A stretch of DNA of 64,000 nucleotides. Source: Pedobacter cryoconitis (GTDB lineage Bacteria; Bacteroidota; Bacteroidia; Sphingobacteriales; Sphingobacteriaceae). The notes beneath the pieces were generated by a model. That model saw only the letters and a program-made list of their open reading frames with translations. It did not search any database and was not told the origin of the DNA. Shown piece by piece: positions 8,076-16,861 of the stretch. Made by a program: the position numbers and the translations under genes. The number at the start of each line of letters is the position of its first letter. The stretch's first letter is position 1. Location of the stretch: the NCBI GenBank assembly GCA_019352875.1, contig JAAAFW010000006.1, positions 960,284 through 1,024,283 of the forward strand. The letters are read 5' to 3'.

Positions 8076-9557
8076 ATGAAAACTTATTACAAATTTAAAT
8101 CAGTGTGGGTACTATGTGCTTTTATAGCATTTTTTAGTAGTTGCAAGAAGAAGGAAATGGCGATGGAACCAGAGCTCATTTCTAATCATAATAATAAAGC
8201 CTGGGCGGGTGATGAGAAGTGGGATTTATTAGGATATGGTTACGATGTTACTGGAGAATATTTAGAATTAAGTAGCGCTTCTTCGGCGCCAGTTCTTAAT
8301 ATGGAAAGATTCGAAAAAGACTACCGTAACAAAATTAATGCACCTACAACTGGTAGTAATTATGAAAACTACTTTTACGGTGCATCTGCTTATAACTATG
8401 TACGTGACATTAACAAAAAAAAGTCTTTTAATGCGTCTGTCACGGGCGGAGAAAAAATCATTTCTGAGGACAACAAATCGTATTTTACTGGTTCGATAAC
8501 AACAAAAAACTCTAGTGAAAATAAGCTTGAATTTAATAGCAAATATTCTTATGCTACGTTCGAGTCTGTTAAATCAATTAAGAAAATTCAATTTACACCT
8601 GATGTGACATTGGACTTGCTGAAAAATTATTTAACTGCAGATTTTGTTGAACATATCAGAACTCAAAGTGCGCAAACTCTCGTTGCTTGGTATGGAACAC
8701 ATGTTCTTTTGGATATTACTCTGGGTGGCAGGCTTAGTTTTGACTATTATGCATCTGTGGCGAATCAAACTAACTCCGAGACGCGAACAAGCGAAATTGA
8801 AGGGGGATTAGGTGTTTTTGTTAAAAAATTCGGCATAAACATTAACACAACCAAGAGTCAAACAGAGATGACTAAGTCTTTCAATGAGGCTGCATCGAGG
8901 CAATTTGGTTTGCATTATAAGGGTGGTAGTAATTCTGGGAAATCAGTATCTTTTGACTCAAACGGTAATACTTCTGAAACAGTAAATATTGCTGCTTGGC
9001 AATCAAGTGTTGTACCTGCCAATTGCGCTCTAGTCGGAATCGACAGGATGGTCCCACTATATGAATTTATCACGGATCCAGTTAAAAAAAGTCAGGTTAT
9101 GGCAGCAATTGAGAAGCACATTGCAGATAAACAAATTACTATTGTCAAAGATCTTTCTGAGGGTTCGATACCTTTTTATAATCACCATAAATATAGTGAT
9201 GGAACGGGACATTACATAAGCTCTAATGCAAACGAGGCTGGGTGGGTTCCAGATGGGATTGCTTTTAGGGCTTTTACAACCCAGAGACCGGGTACTCAAC
9301 CAATATATGAGTTTTGGGGACAGAAAAATAATAAGACATATTATTATTATCAAACTGGGTCTTCTCAAACTTCGTTCTGGCATCTTACAGGAATAAAGTT
9401 CTTTGCCTACCCTGACCAAGTACAAGGAACAATACCCGTTTATGGATATATGAACCGCTTTGGGGAGGATCATTATTTCTCCACAGATAATATTTCAGGT
9501 ACATATTGGGTAACCAAATGGCCTGCATTTAGTGTTTTTCCAGCTAAACAAGAATAG
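8076..9557 (+). CDS. MACPF-domain lipoprotein with C-terminal lectin-like (DUF5648-like) repeats
   Basis: A 493-aa secreted lipoprotein with its lipobox at Cys23 (FFSSCKKK). The central part carries the membrane-attack-complex/perforin signature at about residues 205-219, WYGTHVLLDITLGGR, followed by the expected RTSEIEGGLGVFVKKFG segment and the CALVG-like end of the MACPF domain. From about residue 365 there are repeats of the type PVYGYMNRFGEDHYFSTD and HHKYSDGTGHYISS, resembling DUF5648 and related carbohydrate-binding repeats. In Bacteroides, MACPF proteins such as BSAP-1 are secreted toxins that kill related strains; a similar antagonistic role is possible here but not shown. The gene is alone on its strand apart from the XRE regulator. 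No obvious immunity gene lies beside it. Confidence 0.85.
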   Translation: MKTYYKFKSVWVLCAFIAFFSSCKKKEMAMEPELISNHNNKAWAGDEKWDLLGYGYDVTGEYLELSSASSAPVLNMERFEKDYRNKINAPTTGSNYENYFYGASAYNYVRDINKKKSFNASVTGGEKIISEDNKSYFTGSITTKNSSENKLEFNSKYSYATFESVKSIKKIQFTPDVTLDLLKNYLTADFVEHIRTQSAQTLVAWYGTHVLLDITLGGRLSFDYYASVANQTNSETRTSEIEGGLGVFVKKFGININTTKSQTEMTKSFNEAASRQFGLHYKGGSNSGKSVSFDSNGNTSETVNIAAWQSSVVPANCALVGIDRMVPLYEFITDPVKKSQVMAAIEKHIADKQITIVKDLSEGSIPFYNHHKYSDGTGHYISSNANEAGWVPDGIAFRAFTTQRPGTQPIYEFWGQKNNKTYYYYQTGSSQTSFWHLTGIKFFAYPDQVQGTIPVYGYMNRFGEDHYFSTDNISGTYWVTKWPAFSVFPAKQE

Positions 9558-9588
9558 ACGTTAAGTGTGAGGTTGAACTGAAGCTAGA

Positions 9589-9627
9589 ATTTCCATAATG
9601 CTCAACGAGCAGGCTGGATAATAAAAA
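9589..9627 (+). repeat. Direct repeat, copy 2 (remnant of a DUF3037 gene 3' end)
   Basis: These bases match 5524-5562 at 35 of 39 positions and keep the reading frame: RISIMLNEQAG followed by a stop, against KISTLLNEQAG in copy 1. Upstream of 9589 the similarity ends. This looks like the right border of the inserted segment, or the tail of a second, otherwise lost DUF3037 gene. The IS starts immediately at its A-tract. Confidence 0.75.
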
Positions 9628-11414
9628 GAGGGTGTCCAAAAAGGCACCCTCTTCTTTGTTTATATCAAACTTGATTTCACTGCTCTTCCAATGCAATATG
9701 TAGAAGTCGTTTAGGCCAAGTTGTATAATTTGTCTTCTTGTTATATTTAGTTCATTTATTCGCACTACTGAAAGCACTATAAAGATTTGTTATTAGCTAT
9801 TTTAAGCTGCTTTTGCTACCATTTTTCGGAGATTATGTGCGATAGCTGCCAGTCCGAACTCCACATTCACTTTAGGAAGTGTGCGAAGTTTAAACCGATT
9901 GAATCGGTTATTGCTTTTTAATTGACCAAATACCGCCTCAGGCTCTATTGCTCTGTTCTTTCTGAGTTTTAAACCTTCTTCAGTCAATAGCCGTTCCTTT
10001 GTTTTATGTTTAAAGGCCCTTAAGACATGATTGACCTCGATTATTCGATCTTCATCCCCTTTGTGGCACATTTCTTTGAGTGGACATTCCTTGCAGTTTT
10101 CTGCTTTATAATAATCCACCTGTGATTCATACCCTAGTTCTGAGATACGTCTGGATTTGCCTATGTTGCTCATGGCTTTACCCGCAGGACAGCTAAAGCA
10201 GTCGCTCAGGTTATCATAGGATAGGTTTGCAGTGTGATATATATTCTTTTTAAAGTTGCGCTTTTGCTCTTTATGAAAGTAATTGTACTTGACAAAAGCC
10301 TCAATGTCATTATCCTCCATCCACTGGTAGTTCTGTTGGCTGCCATAACCCGAGTCGGCCACGACTTTCTTTGATTGTTTATGATAATGCGCCCTGAACT
10401 GTGCTAAATGGAGAGACAAGGTCGCTGTATCTCCAGCACGCTGATGAATCGAAAAGTTGGTGATGAACTGATTTTCAGTACTGATTTGTGTATTATAAGC
10501 AGGCTTAAGCTGGCCATTTTTCATGTGATCTTCTTTCATCCGCATGAAAGTAGCATCCTGATCGGTTTTGCTGTAACTGTTGCGTGTACCTAAGGTTTCC
10601 AGTTGCCCTTCATATTTCTGTAAACGTGGAAGAGCTTCTTTTTGAAGTGTTTTAACCGCCTTTTGCTGCGGTTTGTTGAGTGTTGCTAAACGAGCGTTCA
10701 GCTCATCTATCCTGGCTTTAAGTTCTCCTGAATTTACAGGGACACTTTGTTGTTCAACTGATGCAAATTCTGATTTATCCTGTTTGATGGAACTGTCTAT
10801 ATCAACTAGTATGCTGTTGATTTTTTCTTCCAGCTTTGATTTATTCTTCTGGATGGAACCTTTCCATACAAAAGTATAGCGGTTAGCGGCAGATTCCAGT
10901 TTAGTGCCATCTATATATTGGATATCCAGGCTAACATAACCCAGATCAGCCATTAGACGAACCAATTCTGCAAACAATTGCTGGATCTTTTCTTTTAAGC
11001 GTTTTCCCCTGAAATCATTAATAGTTCGAAAGTCAGGTGTACTGTTGCCTGATAACCACATGAAGTGAATATTTTCATGTAATGCCTGAGCCATCTTACG
11101 GCAAGAATAGAGATTACAAAAATAACTGTAAAACAGAACCTTAATTAGCATCCTTGGATGAAAACTACTGGTGCCTCCTCCTTTATAACCCGAAAGGATA
11201 TCTTCTATGTTTAGAGAGTCAACAACCTGATTAACTATTCGCACAGGATGGTTTTCTGGGATTCTATCCGACAAATTCGAAGGAAAAAGCACAGCCTGTT
11301 GGGAGGTTAATGCCTTAAAATGTACATTTGATCTGGTTTTCATAAGCACCATTAATTTAAGCAATTAATGGGAAAACTAAAAAGGGTGTCCATACTTTTT
11401 GGACACCCTCTTTT
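9624..11414 (-). mobile_element. IS1182-family insertion sequence
   Basis: The element is about 1.79 kb with 20-bp perfect terminal inverted repeats: AAAAGAGGGTGTCCAAAAAG at 9624-9643, and its reverse complement at 11395-11414. It encodes one transposase. Each end can also fold on itself (GAGGGTG...CACCCTC on the left; GGGTGTCC...GGACACCC on the right). There is no clear target-site duplication. The outer A-tract and T-tract suggest the element landed in a Rho-independent terminator. Confidence 0.9.
9802..11343 (-). CDS. IS1182-family transposase
   Basis: The likely start is the ATG at 11343 (MKTRSNVHFKALTSQQ), giving 513 aa; in-frame ATG at 11352 and TTG at 11364 are alternatives. The N-terminal DUF772-type domain shows HPRMLIKVLFYSYFCNLYSCRK and PDFRTINDFRG. 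The DDE catalytic part includes the first Asp in IQYIDGTKLESAANRYTFVWKG, the second in VVADSGYGSQQNYQWM, and the Glu in the C-terminal EPEAVFGQLKSNNRFNRFKLR region. The open frame is full length with no frameshift, so the element may still be active. A Cys cluster (CFSCPAGK, CKECPLKEMC) lies in the insert before the C-terminal part, as usual for this family. Confidence 0.92.
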   Translation of the reverse strand: MKTRSNVHFKALTSQQAVLFPSNLSDRIPENHPVRIVNQVVDSLNIEDILSGYKGGGTSSFHPRMLIKVLFYSYFCNLYSCRKMAQALHENIHFMWLSGNSTPDFRTINDFRGKRLKEKIQQLFAELVRLMADLGYVSLDIQYIDGTKLESAANRYTFVWKGSIQKNKSKLEEKINSILVDIDSSIKQDKSEFASVEQQSVPVNSGELKARIDELNARLATLNKPQQKAVKTLQKEALPRLQKYEGQLETLGTRNSYSKTDQDATFMRMKEDHMKNGQLKPAYNTQISTENQFITNFSIHQRAGDTATLSLHLAQFRAHYHKQSKKVVADSGYGSQQNYQWMEDNDIEAFVKYNYFHKEQKRNFKKNIYHTANLSYDNLSDCFSCPAGKAMSNIGKSRRISELGYESQVDYYKAENCKECPLKEMCHKGDEDRIIEVNHVLRAFKHKTKERLLTEEGLKLRKNRAIEPEAVFGQLKSNNRFNRFKLRTLPKVNVEFGLAAIAHNLRKMVAKAA

Positions 11415-11435
11415 ACAATAGAATACTGAAAAAAC

Positions 11436-12776
11436 TTACATTCTGCCTTGTGGCATCTTTGGCATGTTGCGCATCATTTTTGCCGCAGCAGCAGGATTAG
11501 AGAACTGCTTCATTACTTTACGCATATCCTCAAATTGTTTAATCAGTTTGGTTACTTCTTCAATTTTATTTCCTGAGCCTTTCGCAATGCGTAATCTTCT
11601 GCTTTGCTGAATACTATCAGGGTTTTCTCTTTCGTATTTGGTCATAGACTGAATAATTGCCTCCACATTTTTGAATGCATCATCTTCTATCTCCACATTT
11701 TTCATCATTTTGCTGACCCCTGGAATCATACCCATCAGATCCTTCATATTACCCATTTTCTTGATCTGCTGAATCTGGTTGTAGAAGTCATTGAAGTCAA
11801 ATTTGTTTTTACGGATTTTCTTCTGAAGTTCTGCTGCTTCTTTTTCATCAAACTGCTCCTGAGCACGTTCAACCAGGGAAACAACATCACCCATACCTAA
11901 AATACGCGAAGCCATCCTATCCGGATAGAATACATCCAGGGCCTCCATTTTCTCTCCCGTACCTACAAACTTAATCGGTTTGTTAACGACAGATTTAATG
12001 GATAATGCCGCACCACCTCTGGTATCACCATCCAGCTTAGTCAGGACAACTCCTGTAAAGTCTAAACGGTCATTAAATGCTTTTGCAGTATTAACCGCAT
12101 CCTGTCCGGTCATGGCATCAACTACGAACAGGATTTCATGCGGTTTTGTGTGCAGTTTAACATCTGAAATCTCATTCATCATCTCTTCGTCGATAGCCAA
12201 ACGGCCCGCCGTATCGATGATAATAACATTGTGATGCTCTTTCTTTCCTTTATCTATACCCTCCATTGCGATTGCAACAGGGTCTTTTGATTCTAAATTA
12301 GCATATACCGGAACTCCGATCTGTTCTCCCAGAATCTGTAACTGGTCAATCGCCGCAGGACGGTAAACGTCACCTGCAACCAGTAAAGGTTTTTTTCCTT
12401 TCGATTTCAGGTAGTTCGCGAGCTTTCCGGAGAATGTAGTTTTACCCGCTCCGTTCAGACCAGCAATCAGAATGATGGTTGGATTAGCTTTAAGGTCCAG
12501 TTCGGTAACTTCGCCTCCCATCAGCGCCGTTAGCTCGTCATTCATGACCTTAGTTAACAACTGACCAGGGGAAACAGCAGTCAGTACATTCAGACCAAGT
12601 GCTTTTTCTTTGACGTCGTCTGTAAAGCTTTTGGCTGTTTTATAATTTACGTCGGCATCCAGTAAAGCTTTACGAATTTCCTTCATGGTCTCTGCCACGT
12701 TGATTTCTGAAATGCTTCCCTGTCCTTTGAGAACTTTAAATGCCCGGTCTAGTTTATCCTGTAAATTTTCAAACAT
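11436..12776 (-). CDS. ffh: Signal recognition particle GTPase Ffh (SRP54)
   Basis: This 446-aa protein has the three Ffh parts: an N-terminal helical bundle, the G domain with P-loop GLNGAGKTT (106-114), IDTAGRLAID, TKLDGDTRGG and the closing GTGEK motif, and the Met-rich M domain from about 300 (KKMGNMKDLMGMIPGVSKMM) that binds signal peptides and 4.5S RNA. It directs inner-membrane proteins to the translocon with FtsY. Its stop is 22 bp from the IS right end, so the IS has probably removed or replaced its terminator. The length is normal and no motif is missing. Confidence 0.98.
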   Translation of the reverse strand: MFENLQDKLDRAFKVLKGQGSISEINVAETMKEIRKALLDADVNYKTAKSFTDDVKEKALGLNVLTAVSPGQLLTKVMNDELTALMGGEVTELDLKANPTIILIAGLNGAGKTTFSGKLANYLKSKGKKPLLVAGDVYRPAAIDQLQILGEQIGVPVYANLESKDPVAIAMEGIDKGKKEHHNVIIIDTAGRLAIDEEMMNEISDVKLHTKPHEILFVVDAMTGQDAVNTAKAFNDRLDFTGVVLTKLDGDTRGGAALSIKSVVNKPIKFVGTGEKMEALDVFYPDRMASRILGMGDVVSLVERAQEQFDEKEAAELQKKIRKNKFDFNDFYNQIQQIKKMGNMKDLMGMIPGVSKMMKNVEIEDDAFKNVEAIIQSMTKYERENPDSIQQSRRLRIAKGSGNKIEEVTKLIKQFEDMRKVMKQFSNPAAAAKMMRNMPKMPQGRM

Positions 12777-12813
12777 TTTTGTTTAACCTTAGTGTTCACG
12801 TTTTTGTAAGCTA

Positions 12814-12821
12814 CAAAGTTA
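12814..12821 (-). promoter_or_regulatory. Probable -7 box of ffh promoter
   Basis: Read on the minus strand the sequence is TAACTTTG, which fits the Bacteroidota -7 consensus TAnnTTTG. It lies 38-45 nt upstream of the ffh start codon. A -33 element is not clear. Confidence 0.5.
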
Positions 12822-13002
12822 TTAAATTACACTGAAAGACAGAGCTCCTGTTTGAAATTTATCTTGCCGTGCTGCTGCGCTTTCTCTCCGCTGCGTCCGC
12901 GCCAAATTTATCGGGATGAATCTGCTCACTCGCCGAAACTAAATAATTACGTGGAGCTGCAACTATTCAGTTTCGACCCCGTCTTATAGAAAACTCTCTC
13001 TC

Positions 13003-15438
13003 ATGAAACTAGTGCTGCTCAGTCTGCTTTTTTATTCCGCCATACTTACGGTAACTGCTCAAAGTCTACCCATTAAGCGGAAATTACAGGCTGTTCGTAC
13101 TACAGCAGTACCCAGGATTGACGGGGATTTGACTGATGAAGTCTGGAAGCAGGTGATACCTGCATCGGATTTTATAGAGAACAGACCTGCACCCGGAAGG
13201 AAAGAGCAGAAAGACAGACGTACAGAGGTCCGGATGGTTTATGACGATCACGCAGTCTATATAGCGGCAAGAATGTACGATCATCCGGATAGTATTGCTC
13301 ATGAGCTGGTTAACCGGGATAATATCGGTAACGCAGATTTCATCGGGATTATTTTCGACACATTTATGGATGGTATGAATGGAAATGGCTTCTATGTCAC
13401 TGCCGCAGGCGTTCAATTTGATGCCAAATATTCACAGAATGGAGATGAGGATTCTAATTGGAATGCAGTTTGGGAGAGCAAGGTGAAGCGGGATGAAACC
13501 GGGTGGAGCGCGGAGATCAGAATTCCATATGCAGCTTTAAGATTCTCAGGGAAAGAATTGCAGAGCTGGGGTGTTAACTTTAATCGTAAAAGGCAGAATG
13601 CAAACCAGCAGCTGTTCTGGAATGAAGTTGATCCTAAAGTTAGCGGATTTATTAACCAAGCGGGTATATGGGAGGGAATTAAAGGGATTAAACCGGGGTT
13701 GCGACTTTCATTTTCACCTTATCTTTCTACATATCTGAAGCATTATCCTTTTAACACGCCCAACATTAAAAATACCACAATGGCTTTTAATGGCGGAATG
13801 GATGTGAAATATGGAATAAATCAAAGTTTTACGCTGGATATGACGCTGATTCCTGATTTTGGACAGGTTCAATCTGATAACAGGGTTCTGAATCTAACTC
13901 CTTTTGAAGTGAAATTCGACGAGAGAAGACAATTCTTTACCGAAGGGACAGAGTTGTTCAATAAAGGGGACCTGTTTTATTCCAAAAGAATCGGTTCTAT
14001 CCCTTCATATTTTAAAGACATCTCGGGAGATCTGCGGGATGGCGAAAAGGTAGTCAAGTCACCGCTGGAGGCGAAAGTTTTAAATGCAACTAAAATTTCT
14101 GGCAGAACAGCTGGTGGTCTTGGAATAGGTCTGTTTAATGCAATTACAGGCAGTATGAAGACATTAGTCGAGGATGACCAGGGTAATCAGCGGGAGTTAG
14201 AAAGTCAGCCTTTAACGAATTACAATGTTTTTGTGCTGGATCAGTCATTAAAAAATAACAGCTCTATCACACTGATTAACACGAATGTACTGCGCCAGGG
14301 AAATGCACAGGATGCAAATGTGTCTGCATTTTTATTTAATGTGAACGATAAGGCTAACCGCTATTTCGTGAATGGAGCAGCTAAAATGAGTCTGCTTACC
14401 GGCAGCGGTGATGAAAGCAGCAGAAAAGGCTTCAATACTGAGCTGAAGTTCGGTAAAAAGAGTGGTACCTGGACCTGGTTCTATCTACAGAAAATAGCTG
14501 ATGCAAAATTCGACCCGTCAGATATGGGCTTTTTTACGAATAATAATTTTTTTGATCAGCAATTCAATTATGGTTATCAGATTTACAAACCAAGCTCCTG
14601 GTATAATAAGTGGGAGGCATGGAGTAATATCAGGTACTCACGTTTATATAAACCAGGATCTTACCAAAATTTCGGGGTTGATGGAAACTACTATGTTGAG
14701 TTCAAAAATTTCTGGTCTGTAGAAACTAATTTTGACTGGCAGCGTAAGGGGCAGGATTTTTATGAGTCACGTAATGCGGGAAAGGTATTTCAGACCGGAG
14801 AGAATTATGGTGTGAAAGTTTATGTAAACCCTAATAGAGCGAAAGCTTATAATTTCGGTGGAAATGTAGGTTACAGGAAAAATTTGCTGTTCAACGGAAA
14901 AGCTTATGACGCATTTTTGTTTCAAAACTTCCGGCTGAATGACAGAGTTTCCTTCGGACTGGATATAGATTATCAGCCTCGCTTTAATTATGCAGGCTGG
15001 GTGCAGAACAGGGGTAGTGATATTATTTTTTCATCTTATGACCGGCATACAATGGAAAACTCGATTGATGCAAAATACAGCTTCAATAACCTGATGGGGA
15101 TTACACTGGTGGTACGGCACTACTGGTCTGACCGCAGAAACAAATCTTTTTATACTTTGGGTACTAACGGTAGTCTGATCCCTTTAACGGGTGAACAACC
15201 GGCAGGTACAGACCGGGTCTATAATGTTTTCAATGCTGACCTTATTTATCAATGGCAATTTGCACCGGGGAGTGAGCTGAGCATTGCCTATAAAAATTCG
15301 GCCGAAGGTTATGAAGAACTATATCGTAAAAAATATACAAGAAATCTGGATGCTATTCTTTCAGGACCTCAGAATAACAGTCTTTCGGTAAAGGTGCTGT
15401 ATTATCTGGATTATCTTGATCTGAAGAAAAAGAGATAG
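13003..15438 (+). CDS. DUF5916 outer-membrane protein with CBM9-like domain
   Basis: 811 aa with a signal peptide ending near VTAQS. The N-terminal part (about 30-220) is a carbohydrate-binding family 9-like domain: AVPRIDGDLTDEVWKQV, VRMVYDDHAVYIAARMYD, GFYVTAAGVQFDAKYSQNGDEDSNWNAVWESK. The remainder is the DUF5916 barrel-like domain with FDERRQFFTEGTELFNKGDLFYSKRIG. Such proteins are common in Bacteroidota envelopes; the ligand and role are unknown. The gene stands alone and ends one base from the convergent DUF3078 gene. Confidence 0.88.
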   Translation: MKLVLLSLLFYSAILTVTAQSLPIKRKLQAVRTTAVPRIDGDLTDEVWKQVIPASDFIENRPAPGRKEQKDRRTEVRMVYDDHAVYIAARMYDHPDSIAHELVNRDNIGNADFIGIIFDTFMDGMNGNGFYVTAAGVQFDAKYSQNGDEDSNWNAVWESKVKRDETGWSAEIRIPYAALRFSGKELQSWGVNFNRKRQNANQQLFWNEVDPKVSGFINQAGIWEGIKGIKPGLRLSFSPYLSTYLKHYPFNTPNIKNTTMAFNGGMDVKYGINQSFTLDMTLIPDFGQVQSDNRVLNLTPFEVKFDERRQFFTEGTELFNKGDLFYSKRIGSIPSYFKDISGDLRDGEKVVKSPLEAKVLNATKISGRTAGGLGIGLFNAITGSMKTLVEDDQGNQRELESQPLTNYNVFVLDQSLKNNSSITLINTNVLRQGNAQDANVSAFLFNVNDKANRYFVNGAAKMSLLTGSGDESSRKGFNTELKFGKKSGTWTWFYLQKIADAKFDPSDMGFFTNNNFFDQQFNYGYQIYKPSSWYNKWEAWSNIRYSRLYKPGSYQNFGVDGNYYVEFKNFWSVETNFDWQRKGQDFYESRNAGKVFQTGENYGVKVYVNPNRAKAYNFGGNVGYRKNLLFNGKAYDAFLFQNFRLNDRVSFGLDIDYQPRFNYAGWVQNRGSDIIFSSYDRHTMENSIDAKYSFNNLMGITLVVRHYWSDRRNKSFYTLGTNGSLIPLTGEQPAGTDRVYNVFNADLIYQWQFAPGSELSIAYKNSAEGYEELYRKKYTRNLDAILSGPQNNSLSVKVLYYLDYLDLKKKR

Positions 15439-16494
15439 TTATCTCGGGAAAACAAACATCAGACCCATCGCCAGGGTCTGACTGCCCTGAATTTTAGGGT
15501 CTGTATCTTTATCATAAAGACCCACACCGGTCAAGGAAACATTCAGAAAGCGGTTCACTTTAGCGGTAATTGCGACGTCCAGCCTGTGATCTATCTGTCC
15601 CAGATCATCGTAAGGAATAAATAACGCATAACGGGTTTTTAGATTTACGTTATGGAAAATGTCTTTATCAAAGGCGGTCACGACCTGAAAAGCGAGGTCA
15701 TTTTTGAAGCTTTTATTATAAGCGACACCGTAATTATCAGTCATGCCAGCCTGCGCTATGGATTCTGGCAAGGCAGTAGGGTTAGAAGCAATTGCTCGCT
15801 CTCTTTTTGCAGCGTTCAGTGCTGCATTGTCCAGTACAAATGTTTGTCTGGCTGTACCAGTACCTATCCTGGTGGAGAAAAACTTGCTGGGTTTGTATTC
15901 AAAACCTATTGACTGTGTCAGGTAACCGGGTGACATAAATTTGGAGATCAGAGTCGGTGTTTCTACGCCATTAATTGTAGAATAAGAGAAACCGTTGTCA
16001 AATTGTGATTCAAAGGTAAGGGAACCGAAGAAATACCAGTTCTTAGATAGCTGGAAAGCTGCTTTATTATCCCAGAATATCCTGTCATTGGTTTTCTTTT
16101 GTAACTGATCCCGGTTTTTGATCTTTCCGTATTGCAGGTTCAATTCAGTGACATAGCTATAGTTCTCTTTAACGTACTCTGCTTTGTAGTTGATGAGGCC
16201 GCCTACTGCCAGTGAGTTTACGCCACCACCAGTCCAGTTATTACTGAATGATGACTGATTGACGTTGATACCTATAGCTGTAGTTGTCTTCCAGTAATTG
16301 ACTTTGGAACTGATTACGACCGGACTGATGTCTACTGGCCTGAAATCAATGATACCATTCAGAACCGGTAGTGGGCTCCGTTTGAGTTTAAGATCATAGT
16401 TTTTAATATTGACAGGTACAGAATCTACGTCCTGTGCTTGAACCTGTGCTGAAACTGCAAACAAAATAAACAGACATCCGAAAATAGTTCTCAT
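15439..16494 (-). CDS. DUF3078 outer-membrane beta-barrel protein
   Basis: 351 aa with a signal peptide (FILFAVSAQVQAQD). The family hallmark SSFSNNWTGGGVNSLAVGG and alternating aromatic beta strands up to the terminal MGLMFVFPR point to an outer-membrane barrel of the DUF3078 family. Function unknown. It abuts the DUF5916 gene (convergent, no spacer) and is 25 bp downstream of the small HExxH protein gene on the same strand, so it may be the last gene of that operon. Confidence 0.85.
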   Translation of the reverse strand: MRTIFGCLFILFAVSAQVQAQDVDSVPVNIKNYDLKLKRSPLPVLNGIIDFRPVDISPVVISSKVNYWKTTTAIGINVNQSSFSNNWTGGGVNSLAVGGLINYKAEYVKENYSYVTELNLQYGKIKNRDQLQKKTNDRIFWDNKAAFQLSKNWYFFGSLTFESQFDNGFSYSTINGVETPTLISKFMSPGYLTQSIGFEYKPSKFFSTRIGTGTARQTFVLDNAALNAAKRERAIASNPTALPESIAQAGMTDNYGVAYNKSFKNDLAFQVVTAFDKDIFHNVNLKTRYALFIPYDDLGQIDHRLDVAITAKVNRFLNVSLTGVGLYDKDTDPKIQGSQTLAMGLMFVFPR

Positions 16495-16519
16495 CGTTAC
16501 AAAGAAAAGAAAAATGTTC

Positions 16520-16861
16520 CTATTGATGCCTAGAATTGAATAAAAATTTCAGCCATGCATAGCTTTTCCTTACTTTCAGGTAGTTGAAATTCTGTTCATT
16601 AGCATAGGCTTCCTGCTCAAAGCAGCTTTGTCTGTAGGCCTGATCATGATTTCTGTACCTTGTGAGATTAATTAAGTAGAAGACCAGGTAGAGTAAATAG
16701 AAAGGAATTATCAATAATTCCAATTGTTGCCTGAAATGAATCATTTCATGGCTGATTAACAATGGGTTATCAATTTGTTTTCGCGATTTAAACAGCATAA
16801 AGGGATAGATTGCCATCGCTGTCGCAGGAAGCTGCCTGAAAACTATTTTCCAATATTTCAT
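16520..16861 (-). CDS. Small membrane protein with HExxH metallopeptidase-like motif
   Basis: 113 aa. The motif SHEMIHFRQQLELL carries HExxH, and a possible third zinc ligand lies in CFEQEAYANEQ about 50 residues later. A hydrophobic segment, LLIIPFYLLYLVFYLINL, lies between them. The arrangement recalls minimal M56-like peptidase cores. The start overlaps the end of the upstream gene by 4 bp (ATGA type), so it is translated together with it. Proteolytic activity is not proven; the substrate is unknown. Confidence 0.65.
   Translation of the reverse strand: MKYWKIVFRQLPATAMAIYPFMLFKSRKQIDNPLLISHEMIHFRQQLELLIIPFYLLYLVFYLINLTRYRNHDQAYRQSCFEQEAYANEQNFNYLKVRKSYAWLKFLFNSRHQ

Noticed and set aside
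9544..9777. 77-aa minus-strand frame across the IS left end
   Set aside because: It crosses the IS border and the repeat, with no domain; best explained by chance.
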